A DNA stretch of 40,394 bases from Micavibrio sp. (GTDB taxonomy: Bacteria > Pseudomonadota > Alphaproteobacteria > Micavibrionales > Micavibrionaceae), in assembly GCA_021604545.1 (NCBI GenBank), contig BQJE01000007.1:1-40394 (forward strand), written 5' to 3'. Shown here piece by piece: positions 1 through 6,996 of this stretch. Below the pieces are notes generated by a model that saw only the letters and a list, made by a program, of their open reading frames with translations, was not told where the DNA came from and searched no databases. Both the position numbers and the translations under genes were made by a program. Each line of letters starts with the position of its first letter. Position 1 is the stretch's first letter.

Positions 1-1
1 C

Positions 2-1381
2 GGTAGCATGGTCACGATCAATCCCGCCGGTAATTTTGATCTTGTCACTGACTACGATATTACGGTTCCGTCTGGCGTTATAGAAGATCTGGCAGCAAAT
101 TCCTTTGCAGGTATTGCAAGCGGTGATCTGAACTTCACGACGGCCAACGGTACCGTACCGATGTTCGTTAGCGTCACGCCGCCAGCAAATGGCACCTATG
201 CAGCCGGCCAGAATATCGACTGGACGCTGAATTATAATCAGGCTGTGACGGTTACTGGCGGCCCGCCGACAATTGGCCTAACTCTAAATACGGGGGCTGT
301 AGTAGCCACCTTCGCAGGTGGATCCGGTACCGCGAACCTGCTGTTCCGTTATACGGTTGCGGGCGCAGACCTGGATACTGATGGCGTTGTTCTCGCAAAT
401 ACAATCACGCCAGCCGGGGCGACCTTGCTCGACACAATCTCTATGACGCAGAGCGCAGCGACAGACTTCACAGCCTTTAACCCGGCAACGCCGCTTGTTC
501 TAATTGACCAAGCGCCGACACTGGCTAGCAGCACGCCTGTTGACAATGCGATCGGCCAGTCTATCGGTGTCGATGTTACATTGACCTTCAACGAGAATAT
601 CCAGGCCGGCGTTGGTAATATCGTCTTTACCGATACGGATGATGGTTCCGGTGACTTCACCATTCCAGTTGGTGATGCGCGCGTTGGTATCGCTGGCGCC
701 GTCGTTACGATTGACCTGTCGGCGCAGATTCTGGAATTTAATACTAATTACGAAATCACCACGGCGGCAGGCGTGTTTGAGGATACGGGTGTCCTGAACT
801 TGCCGCATGCTGGGCTAGCCTCAGGCGATGTGAACTGGCAGACCGTTGTCGATCCGACGGCCGGGTTTCCCGCCGTCACAGTTTCTATGGCGCCCGGTGG
901 AATAAGTACAAGCCATGAAAACGCACAGAATATTGGATCATGGCAAACAACCATTGATGTCGGCGCCACGCCTGATGGTGTGATTTTTGAATCCGGCGCA
1001 ACCGGACAGGGAATTGCAGCGAGCTTCGGCGGCGGTAATCTAGTCTTTGCCGCTGGTGACGGCGCCTCAACATCAACGGGAACAGATTCTATATTTGGTT
1101 CAATTACGATTGCTTCCATAGCGAATGGACTGCACCATTTTGTCTTTGTTGCAGATCCAGTTGCGGCTTCGGAGATTGGATTATACGTTGATGGCATTCG
1201 CGTAATTAATCAATCTATTGCCGGTGGCATGCAAGGGGGCGAGTGGGCCGGGACCAATGGTGCGGGATATGGGTTAGTAAATAGTGCCATTCGCGCAGGT
1301 GTGGATACTAGCGCACTGACCGGCGCGACATTAACCAATAACCTCAGCTTCTATACGAATGTTGCTCCAGCTGATTTCTAA
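2..1381 (+). CDS. 3' part of a large Ig-like surface adhesin (5' end outside the window)
   Basis: The frame is already open at base 2 and the first ATG (base 8) lies inside a domain, so the gene starts upstream and only about 459 codons are seen. The visible protein is rich in Ala, Gly, Thr, Val and Asp and has almost no Lys or Cys, as in secreted adhesins. It contains repeated bacterial Ig-like units of the SbsA/Big_5 kind: one unit opens with APTLASSTPVDNA near residue 170 and closes with LEFNTNYEITTAAGVFEDTG near residue 265; an earlier unit with the same DYDITVPSGVIEDLA ending is cut by the window edge. The last 150 residues look like a LamG/concanavalin-type beta sandwich (HHFVFVADP, then LYVDGIRV). 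No sortase motif or membrane anchor is seen at the C-terminus, so secretion by a type I or similar system is possible. The ligand is unknown. Confidence 0.75.
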   Translation, partial: GSMVTINPAGNFDLVTDYDITVPSGVIEDLAANSFAGIASGDLNFTTANGTVPMFVSVTPPANGTYAAGQNIDWTLNYNQAVTVTGGPPTIGLTLNTGAVVATFAGGSGTANLLFRYTVAGADLDTDGVVLANTITPAGATLLDTISMTQSAATDFTAFNPATPLVLIDQAPTLASSTPVDNAIGQSIGVDVTLTFNENIQAGVGNIVFTDTDDGSGDFTIPVGDARVGIAGAVVTIDLSAQILEFNTNYEITTAAGVFEDTGVLNLPHAGLASGDVNWQTVVDPTAGFPAVTVSMAPGGISTSHENAQNIGSWQTTIDVGATPDGVIFESGATGQGIAASFGGGNLVFAAGDGASTSTGTDSIFGSITIASIANGLHHFVFVADPVAASEIGLYVDGIRVINQSIAGGMQGGEWAGTNGAGYGLVNSAIRAGVDTSALTGATLTNNLSFYTNVAPADF

Positions 1382-1402
1382 TTCTTCTGCTGCAGTGCTA
1401 GC

Positions 1403-1520
1403 CTAAGAATATTTTAGCCAGGCTTTATAACCACCAACCATATTTCTGATATTTAGATATCCTTGTACTTTGAGAATTTTCTAGCTTGTTGCTCACGTCC
1501 CCACCCAGTACGATTTTTGG
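1403..1520 (-). pseudogene. Decayed rhodanese-domain fragment
   Basis: On the minus strand the last 20 codons before the TAG at 1403-1405 read GYLNIRNMVGGYKAWLKYS, which matches the usual end of a single-domain rhodanese (GY-x-NV-x-N-x-x-GG-x-x-AW). Just upstream, in another frame, comes RTGWGREQQARK (about 1478-1515), resembling the active-site loop CR-x-G-x-RS-x-x-A. A stop (1481-1483) and a frame change separate the two parts, the catalytic Cys is not visible and no start can be found. I read this as the frameshifted, truncated 3' end of a former sulfurtransferase gene. The similarity is judged by eye only and the fragment is short. Confidence 0.4.
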
Positions 1521-1593
1521 CGGGGTTTCTAAATTATTTTATCTTCCGATGGAAATACCATTTTTCTCTATTTTTTAGGTATTATGATCTGCT

Positions 1594-1614
1594 AAAAGCC
1601 TCAGAGTGGCTTTT
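1594..1614 (+). terminator. Candidate intrinsic terminator before the tRNA genes
   Basis: AAAAGCC and GGCTTTT form a perfect 7-bp stem around a 7-nt loop. The A and T flanks would let it work on either strand. It lies between the adhesin/rhodanese remnant and tRNA-Val. The stem is short and has few GC pairs, so strength is uncertain. Confidence 0.4.
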
Positions 1615-1681
1615 ATGCTCTAATAGTCTTGCAAAACCTATTATAGGCCATTATTGATATGGCATCTTTGTCGCATAGTGT

Positions 1682-1756
1682 GGGCGGTTAGCTCAGCGGT
1701 AGAGCACTTGCTCGACACGCAAGGGGTCACAGGTTCAATCCCTGTACCGCCCACCA
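1682..1756 (+). tRNA. tRNA-Val (anticodon GAC)
   Basis: A complete cloverleaf is visible. The acceptor GGGCGGT pairs with ACCGCCC (1746-1752), followed by discriminator A and an encoded CCA (1754-1756). The anticodon stem CTTGC/GCAAG holds the loop TCGACAC, giving anticodon GAC, which reads GUC/GUU valine codons. The T arm contains GGTTCAATCC. The gene sits 15 nt before tRNA-Gln in the same direction, so the two are probably one transcript. Confidence 0.95.
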
Positions 1757-1771
1757 TTTTGCCTAGCAGAT

Positions 1772-1846
1772 TGGGGTGTAGCCAAGCGGTAAGGCACCGG
1801 TTTTTGGTATCGGCATGCGCAGGTTCGAATCCTGCCACCCCAGCCA
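1772..1846 (+). tRNA. tRNA-Gln (anticodon TTG)
   Basis: The acceptor TGGGGTG pairs with CACCCCA (1836-1842), followed by discriminator G and encoded CCA. The anticodon stem CCGGT/ATCGG encloses TTTTGGT, giving anticodon TTG for glutamine. The U1-A72 first pair is usual for bacterial tRNA-Gln. The T arm is GGTTCGAATCC. It lies 15 nt downstream of tRNA-Val. Confidence 0.95.
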
Positions 1847-1869
1847 TTCTTTATAACTAGACCCCTTCG

Positions 1870-1979
1870 GGAACTCCTTGAGGTACTCATGTAAGTCATA
1901 CTGCAGAGTTCCACCAGATAACTCCAAGTTCGAAAACATGAGTGACGCCAAGGAGCATTTTAAGGGGGTTTTCGAACTT
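1870..1979 (+). other. Structured spacer after tRNA-Gln with nested inverted repeats
   Basis: Several perfect complementary blocks lie in 110 bases. GGAACTC (1870-1876) pairs with GAGTTCC (1906-1912). AAGTTCGAAAAC (1926-1937) pairs with GTTTTCGAACTT (1968-1979). CTCCTT (1875-1880) and ACTCATG can instead pair with AAGGAG and CATGAGT near 1938-1955. The choices are partly exclusive, as in a switching RNA, but no known family is recognised. It could be the tRNA trailer/terminator region, a small RNA or a remnant mobile element. Confidence 0.4.
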
Positions 1980-2065
1980 TTGAATATTTCAGGCGCTTTT
2001 GAGGCTAAAGTCAATATAGCTGTGATTGCTGTTTTGAACTCTTCATAGACCCACCTTAAACATGC

Positions 2066-2080
2066 TTTTGCCCGGCAAAA
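2066..2080 (+). promoter_or_regulatory. Candidate enhancer palindrome for the sigma-54 flagellin promoter
   Basis: TTTTGCC-C-GGCAAAA is a perfect 15-bp palindrome centred about 110 bp before the predicted transcription start near 2183. That is a usual distance for a binding site of a sigma-54 activator such as FlbD. Which protein binds here is inference from position and symmetry. Confidence 0.4.
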
Positions 2081-2156
2081 AGGCCCTTTTCATCCCAAAT
2101 ATGCTCTCAATGTTCCTTTAATTCTTTGAATTTTATAAAAACCCGCCAAATGCCCA

Positions 2157-2172
2157 TGGCACAGGGCTTGCA
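2157..2172 (+). promoter_or_regulatory. Sigma-54 (RpoN) -24/-12 promoter of the flagellin gene
   Basis: The site reads TGGCACAGGGCTTGCA, matching the consensus TGGCAC-N5-TTGC, with GG (2158-2159) and GC (2170-2171) separated by exactly 10 nt. The start of transcription would fall near 2183, giving a leader of about 53 nt before the ATG at 2236. Sigma-54 control of flagellin and other late flagellar genes is established in Caulobacter and other alphaproteobacteria. Confidence 0.8.
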
Positions 2173-2235
2173 AAGGTTTTTCATGAGAGGCATTTTAAGT
2201 CGCATGATTGAGCAGACGAGTACCGGTAGTACATT

Positions 2236-3759
2236 ATGATCGATAATATAATTTTAAGCGGTGCGCAGAAGAGCGTGCTGACTTCCACTCAGCGCATAGG
2301 GAGAAGTGTTGACAAAATTCAGCAAGCCCTAGCTTCGGGAAAAGATGTACATACTGCGCTAGATAATCCACAAAGTTTCTTTGCTGCAAAAGAATTGAGC
2401 TTCCGTGCAAGTGATTTAAATAAATTGCTTGATGGTATTGGACAATCAGTACGTACATTGCAAGAAACCGATCATGGTGTAGCTGCCATTATAGATTTAC
2501 TCGATCTTGCCGAAGCCAACGCGCAAGAATCTTTAACAGCTGGCTTTAGCTCATCCTTGGGCGAGGGAGAAACTGTTCTTGGTGATAGCTCCCAGGGGCT
2601 AACCTTTGCTCGTGGTGACGATACGATTCGAATACCGGGCTTGCCCTTGGACGGCACGTCTGGCTCTCAGGCAACAGTTGAGTTTTGGATGGAATGGGAT
2701 GGCACAGACAATGTTATGCCATTCTCCTTTTTCGCATATGATTTGTGGTTTAGGGGCGGCAACTTCGGATTTAATACATTTACCAATGACATATACGGCA
2801 TCAGCTCTGCAGGCTTAGCCAACACACCTGTACATGTTGCGGCTGTTTTTACAGATAGTGATGTGGCAAGCAACCAATTGTATATCAACGGCGTTGAGCA
2901 ATCAATCTCACAAGTGCGTGGCAGCTTTACCAATGCTCGTGCTCAACTGATACCTAATGCACAAATATCGGGAACAGATCGTTCGCCGAATGTTTACGGT
3001 TTCTCGGGAGAGATTGATGAAGTTCGCATATGGGATGGAGCTCTTACGGCAGAAGACATTCAAAGCAACATAAATCTGTCCATTGCCGGTCCTCAAGATA
3101 ACTTACTTGCGTCTTATACCTTTGACAATATTTCAGATGGCGCAGGGGGGATCATTGATGAAACAGGAAATGGTCACGATGCTACGCTGTCTGGGATGAC
3201 AGTCGCTGGCAATGCTATTAGCTTTGACTTCCCAGATCTCGGTTTTCCTATCCAGAATTTACCAAGTGCTAATAATACTTTATATAGCGAACAGCACGCA
3301 GAGATACTCAATCAAATTGACAAAATTGTCGAGGACGCAAATTACAGGGGTATAAACTTGCTCAATACAGAGAATTTGGTGGTTAGTTTTAATGAAGACC
3401 GTACAAACACACTTACAATTGAAGGTATAGATGCAAGCGCATTAGGGCTGGGACTAACCGAAGCTAGTTTTACAAGCCGAACAGAATTGTTGAGCACACT
3501 CGGAGATATAAAGACAGCAAGAGATACGATGAGAAGCTTCTCGCGTAGCGTACAAAATGATTTAGGCATTATACAAACAAGACAGGACTTCACAAAACGT
3601 AGTATCAATATTCTTGAAAGTGGAGCAGATGATTTGACACTTGCCGACATGAATGAAAAAGGTGCGGAGTTGCTAGCAACTCAAGCACGTCAAAGTCTTT
3701 CAGCTGTAGCACTCTCGTTGGCAAGTGAGTCATCCAGAAGCGTGCTCAGCTTATTTTGA
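2236..3759 (+). CDS. Flagellin with an inserted LamG-like domain
   Basis: The 507-residue protein would be a flagellar filament subunit. Residues 1-100 are the N-terminal D0/D1 helices (ALASGKDVHTALDNPQSFF is typical of flagellins). Residues 350-380 complete the N-terminal domain (ILNQIDKIVEDANYRGINLL). Residues 420-507 form the C-terminal helices (NRQDF-like TRQDFTKRSINIL, then LATQARQSLSAVALSLA and a final SVLSLF), as in Rhodospirillales/Micavibrio flagellins. Between them, residues about 120-325 are a LamG/concanavalin-like sandwich: GSQATVEFWMEWDG, QLYINGVEQ, GFSGEIDEVRIWDGALTAED, then LLASYTFDN and DETGNGHDATLSG. The insert sits inside the N-terminal D1 region and not in the usual outer loop. 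No clear ribosome site precedes the ATG. The sigma-54 promoter at 2157-2172 supports flagellar regulation. It could be a minor, glycan-binding flagellin; the ligand is not known. Confidence 0.85.
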   Translation: MIDNIILSGAQKSVLTSTQRIGRSVDKIQQALASGKDVHTALDNPQSFFAAKELSFRASDLNKLLDGIGQSVRTLQETDHGVAAIIDLLDLAEANAQESLTAGFSSSLGEGETVLGDSSQGLTFARGDDTIRIPGLPLDGTSGSQATVEFWMEWDGTDNVMPFSFFAYDLWFRGGNFGFNTFTNDIYGISSAGLANTPVHVAAVFTDSDVASNQLYINGVEQSISQVRGSFTNARAQLIPNAQISGTDRSPNVYGFSGEIDEVRIWDGALTAEDIQSNINLSIAGPQDNLLASYTFDNISDGAGGIIDETGNGHDATLSGMTVAGNAISFDFPDLGFPIQNLPSANNTLYSEQHAEILNQIDKIVEDANYRGINLLNTENLVVSFNEDRTNTLTIEGIDASALGLGLTEASFTSRTELLSTLGDIKTARDTMRSFSRSVQNDLGIIQTRQDFTKRSINILESGADDLTLADMNEKGAELLATQARQSLSAVALSLASESSRSVLSLF

Positions 3760-4098
3760 TCTGACAAGGGTGGTGTATGATTTCAAAGTCTTTGGATTTA
3801 AGTACGATAAGGTACGATACGTAAATAAGTTCCGGGGGAGCTAGTATCACAAATGCTTCGTATAGTTTTACGGAGAAGGCTTTTCGACGGGCTGCATCCC
3901 CAGCCATTGAGCCCATCGCGAACTTTTCTCCGGCCCTGAGAATTGTTGTCGAAAGACTAACCACACAGCCACTTGGCATGCTGCATAAAATACAATATAT
4001 TATAGAAAATATCATAGTGGTAAATTTAGGATAGAAAACTGAGCATCCGTGCTACAGTAATCCCAAGTATAAGTTTTTCCCGAACAAGGAGCTCTAGA
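3760..4098. other. Gap with an inverted repeat and weak open frames, no convincing gene
   Basis: The plus frame ending at the TAG at 4032-4034 stays open for about 70 codons but has no start in its first part. The minus strand also holds an 89-codon frame. Neither has a recognisable domain or ribosome site, so this could be a decayed gene. The block also contains CGGAGAA and TTCTCCG with inner CGGGCT and AGCCCA, which could fold as one long imperfect hairpin around 3871-3933. Confidence 0.3.
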
Positions 4099-4290
4099 AT
4101 GATTACAGCCTATTGTGTGAAATGTAAGAAAAAAGGGGTTGAGTTGAATGACCCAGCCATGCACAAAACCAAAAAAGGTGGCTTTATGGCCAAAGGTTCC
4201 TGCCCTATTTGCAGTACGACCTGTTGTGCCATGATGTCAAAAGACAACGCTGAAAAAGCCATCTCAGACGGCGTTAAAAAAGCATACTAG
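4099..4290 (+). CDS. Small zinc-ribbon protein, DUF5679 type
   Basis: This 63-residue protein has two Cys pairs, C6-x-x-C9 (YCVKCK) and C35-x-x-C38 (GSCPIC), followed by C42-C43. This is the layout of a single zinc ribbon. The central stretch MHKTKKGGFMAKGSCPIC is basic. It resembles the DUF5679 family, found in bacteria, archaea and viruses, whose function is not known to me. The ATG has a good ribosome site (AAGGAG, 8-9 nt upstream). The gene stands alone, convergent with the TetR gene that follows. A nucleic-acid or protein contact role is plausible for a zinc ribbon but is inference. Confidence 0.75.
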   Translation: MITAYCVKCKKKGVELNDPAMHKTKKGGFMAKGSCPICSTTCCAMMSKDNAEKAISDGVKKAY

Positions 4291-4415
4291 AAAGCTGCCC
4301 TAACAGGTGGTTATGTTTGCTAAAGAATGGTTTTCTTGTTAGCGACATGAAGAGGTGTTTATCGCCGGGCTAAGCGTGCGGTCGCTTCTCCATTTTGGAA
4401 TGGCAGGAGCGTTGC

Positions 4416-5030
4416 TTAAGTTTTCTTTTTGATCCCCGCAATAAAATTTTCAATCAGGTAGCCTGTCATATCGGGTGGGCTCTCCTGATCGTCAATCGCA
4501 GGAATTTTCCCGGTTTCCTCAAGAAGGCAAATGCCGTGAACCGCGGCCCAGAGGGCGCGCGCTGCCATCTTACGTTTGGGCAGTTGGCGCGCCGTGTAAA
4601 AGGGTTCTAAAAGACCTTCCAAGGACTCAAACAGACGCGCTATTTTTTCCTGATACCATGCGGGTGCTTTCTGGCCTTCGGGTAAAGCATGTGTAAACAG
4701 CATCAGCCAGTGTGCTCTGTATTCTCTTGCAAATTCACGGTAGAGCTGCGCCATTCTCTTCATATTTTGAACCGGTGATTTCTTGGGCGAATAGCAATCC
4801 GATTTGGAAAGGACATCGTGCAGTTTATCCAGAGTCATGCCGTTTATTTCCACACAAAGATCGTCCATAGATTTGAAGATATTATAGATTGTGCCGGGCG
4901 CGTAGCCGATGTCTTTGGCAATGCGACGCGCCGTTAGACCTATGAATCCGTCTTTCTCAACGATATCCCAGGAGGCTTTCAGAATCATTTCCTTTAATTC
5001 GTCACGGCTGTGGTCACTGCGGCGGGCCAT
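4416..5030 (-). CDS. TetR/AcrR-family transcriptional regulator with WHG C-terminal domain
   Basis: The 204-residue protein has an N-terminal TetR helix-turn-helix at about residues 12-60 (ILKASWDIVEKDGF, then LTARRIAKDIGYAPGTIYNIFKSMDDL). The C-terminal ligand domain carries ALWAAVHGICLLEETGK near residue 170, the signature of the WHG type (TetR_C_13). TetR proteins are usually dimeric repressors released by a small ligand. The gene is divergent from the DUF2157/acyltransferase/desaturase run, and a perfect palindrome in the shared gap (5122-5138) is the obvious operator. A fatty-acid or acyl-CoA-type ligand would suit the neighbours, but that is inference. Confidence 0.85.
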   Translation of the reverse strand: MARRSDHSRDELKEMILKASWDIVEKDGFIGLTARRIAKDIGYAPGTIYNIFKSMDDLCVEINGMTLDKLHDVLSKSDCYSPKKSPVQNMKRMAQLYREFAREYRAHWLMLFTHALPEGQKAPAWYQEKIARLFESLEGLLEPFYTARQLPKRKMAARALWAAVHGICLLEETGKIPAIDDQESPPDMTGYLIENFIAGIKKKT

Positions 5031-5051
5031 ATTTTTTCCTTTATTTTCCTT

Positions 5052-5080
5052 ATATTACAGGGGGTTTTGGCAATATTCAA
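5052..5080 (-). promoter_or_regulatory. Candidate promoter of the TetR gene
   Basis: On the minus strand TTGAAT (5080-5075) and TAATAT (5057-5052) are separated by exactly 17 nt, upstream of the ATG at 5030. The -35 lies in the palindrome AATATT-C-AATATT (5072-5084), so a regulator bound there could block it. Confidence 0.45.
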
Positions 5081-5121
5081 TATTTTTATTGCACATCGTT
5101 CAAAATTGTGAAAAGATAGTA

Positions 5122-5138
5122 ATTGAACAGTGTTCAAT
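5122..5138 (+). promoter_or_regulatory. Likely TetR operator palindrome
   Basis: ATTGAACA-G-TGTTCAAT is a perfect 17-bp inverted repeat in the gap between the divergent TetR and DUF2157 genes, with further TTCAA half-sites near 5077 and 5099. Length, symmetry and place fit a TetR dimer site. It lies 58 bp before the DUF2157 start, where it would overlap that promoter. Confidence 0.65.
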
Positions 5139-5195
5139 ATTTATATAGAGGCTCAAATTGTGCTATACAGAAGAAGCACTAAGGGAGAGGGAAAA

Positions 5196-6401
5196 ATGGC
5201 TAAGCAGGAACAGAACATAAGTATTTTTACCGCGATGTCCGGAACCGGGCGGCGCTTGAGACGATGGGAAAAAGAAAAACTTCTTAGCCATGATCAGTTG
5301 CTGGCTATTCTTGATTTCGAAAAGCACAATCAGGGCAAACGCTTTTTTCGCTCTCTAATAAGTCTGGCGCTTTTTGCAATTGCTGTGGGGATATTGTCGA
5401 TTGTTGCGGCAAACTGGGCGCATATTCCGGGCAGTGCCAAAATTGGTCTTCACTTTATTTTGAATATTGCGGCAGCTGTGACGATATGGAGGGCGGCGGG
5501 AGCCAATAATAAAATATGGCGTGAAGGCGCGACGCTTCTATTCTTTGCATTGAGCATGACGCTGATCGCCTTGATTGGGCAGGTCTTTCAGCTTGATGGG
5601 AATTACGCAGGCGCGCTGTCGCTTTGGCTGGTGATTTCGAGCCCGGCTGTGTTTATGTACGGCAAGACGGCGATCAATGCCGTGCCGTGGGTTGCGGGGC
5701 TGTTGGCGACAATTGCCTGCGTTCTTTTCGAGGCTGTGCAGTTTTTTGACGAGGATCTAACCAGTTTTCTGCTGTGTTTGGGGGCCGGACTTTATGTGCC
5801 GTTGCTGCTTATGGTGGCAGGGGTGAGCAGACGAATTCGTGAGCATCGCGTGGACTGGTCCTACACATTTTTCCGCACCAGTATGTTTGTCCTGGCTATT
5901 CAAGGCACATTGGGGAGTTTTCTCTGGTATGTGGGCGTCGGGGGAGAGCTCGACGATGTTCTTGAGACGGCGGGCTCGATAGGGCTTGGTTATGGTCTGA
6001 TGTTTGGTGTGATCGCTTTGGCGCCGATCGGTGTTTATATCTTTGAAAGTTTCAAGCGGCGGCAGGGTCAAAAAATTATGGATCGCTCTGCCATTATTTT
6101 TGTGATCGGCTCCATTGTATCGGCAACGCTGCCACTTGTCTTGATGGCCGGTGAAATTGACTTTATAGCCGCCGTGCATTTTGTCGCCTATTGGTGCTTT
6201 GCAGGTTGGATCGGTAACCGGATGGGCTTTAATCAGCTGGTGTCTGCTTCCATCACTCTGGTGACACTGCGTATTATGGTTGTCTATTGCGAGTTGTTCG
6301 GTGGTCTGATGCTGACAGGTTTTGGTTTGATCTTTAGCGGTATTTTGATGCTGGTCATTTTGAAAGTGGCGGTCACATTAAAAAAGAAAATTACGGCGTA
6401 A
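5196..6401 (+). CDS. DUF2157 membrane protein
   Basis: The ATG at 5196 has a strong ribosome site (GGGAGAGG). An in-frame GTG at 5130 lies inside the operator palindrome and is not a credible start. The 401-residue product begins with a soluble segment (RRLRRWEKEKLLSHDQLLAILDFEKHNQ, about residues 20-50) typical of the DUF2157 N-terminus. It continues with about ten hydrophobic segments (for example LISLALFAIAVGILSIVAANW). DUF2157 proteins are often encoded next to GDYXXLXY proteins, as here, 16 nt upstream of one. Their biochemical role is not established. The gene heads a five-gene run with lipid-related members and probably shares TetR control. Confidence 0.75.
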   Translation: MAKQEQNISIFTAMSGTGRRLRRWEKEKLLSHDQLLAILDFEKHNQGKRFFRSLISLALFAIAVGILSIVAANWAHIPGSAKIGLHFILNIAAAVTIWRAAGANNKIWREGATLLFFALSMTLIALIGQVFQLDGNYAGALSLWLVISSPAVFMYGKTAINAVPWVAGLLATIACVLFEAVQFFDEDLTSFLLCLGAGLYVPLLLMVAGVSRRIREHRVDWSYTFFRTSMFVLAIQGTLGSFLWYVGVGGELDDVLETAGSIGLGYGLMFGVIALAPIGVYIFESFKRRQGQKIMDRSAIIFVIGSIVSATLPLVLMAGEIDFIAAVHFVAYWCFAGWIGNRMGFNQLVSASITLVTLRIMVVYCELFGGLMLTGFGLIFSGILMLVILKVAVTLKKKITA

Positions 6402-6417
6402 AAAACGGGAGGAAGAA

Positions 6418-6996
6418 ATGACAAACAATAAGAAATCTATCATTGGTGTTTTGGTTTTGGTTCTGCCCATTTTAGTTCTGGCAGGGATGACAGGAAAGGT
6501 TGCGATCAGGCAGCAAGTTGGTGAACAGATCTGGCGGGTGAAAATTACAGGTTATGATCCGCGCGATTTGCTTTACGGGCATTATTTACGCTTTCGCTAT
6601 GACTGGAATATAGGCGCGAACCCGCACACGTCATCCGCTAGCCCCAAAAACCAAACATGTTTATGTCTCAATCAATCGGGCGATGGTTACAGTAACCCCG
6701 AAGTTTACCAAACACATTGTAAGGCCCCTGAAAACAAGAGTTGCCAGTCAGTCATGAAGGTCTATCGTCATGGCAACCGTTATTCTCTGAACAGAAATGA
6801 AGTGTCAGAAAAATATTTTATTCCTGAAGAAAATTCCGAGGAAATTGATCGCCTGTTCCGGTCGGGTGACGGGGAATTCAGTGTGGAACTGATGGCGCAC
6901 AAGGATCATTCGGTGTCGGTACGAAAGCTTTATATCAATGATGTTCCTCTCGATGAATATCTTCGCGATATGCTAAAAACCTCAGAGGGTGAGTAA
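6418..6996 (+). CDS. GDYXXLXY-family membrane-anchored protein
   Basis: A 192-residue protein with one N-terminal membrane segment (residues about 8-25) and a periplasmic remainder. The motif GYDPRDLLYGHYLRFRYDW (about residues 42-60) corresponds to the family signature GD-x-R-D-L-x-x-G-x-Y-x-x-L-x-Y. Four Cys (near residues 78, 80, 101 and 108) could form disulfides in the periplasm. A good ribosome site (GGGAGGAAG) precedes the ATG. The partner gene upstream encodes DUF2157, a common pairing, and the stop overlaps the next start as TAATG, so translation is probably coupled to the acyltransferase fusion. The function of the family is unknown. Confidence 0.75.
   Translation: MTNNKKSIIGVLVLVLPILVLAGMTGKVAIRQQVGEQIWRVKITGYDPRDLLYGHYLRFRYDWNIGANPHTSSASPKNQTCLCLNQSGDGYSNPEVYQTHCKAPENKSCQSVMKVYRHGNRYSLNRNEVSEKYFIPEENSEEIDRLFRSGDGEFSVELMAHKDHSVSVRKLYINDVPLDEYLRDMLKTSEGE

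Noticed and set aside
1641-1860. Short open frames on both strands across tRNA-Val and tRNA-Gln (with peptides such as GTGIEPVTPC)
   Set aside because: These are the well-known false proteins read from tRNA genes; the tRNA structures explain the sequence.
1763-2014. 83-codon minus-strand frame ending in GWQDSNLRMP
   Set aside because: Its second half is antisense to tRNA-Gln and the rest covers inverted repeats; no domain or ribosome site.
5130-5195. GTG start at 5130 for the DUF2157 gene
   Set aside because: It falls inside the operator palindrome and lacks a ribosome site; the ATG at 5196 has one.
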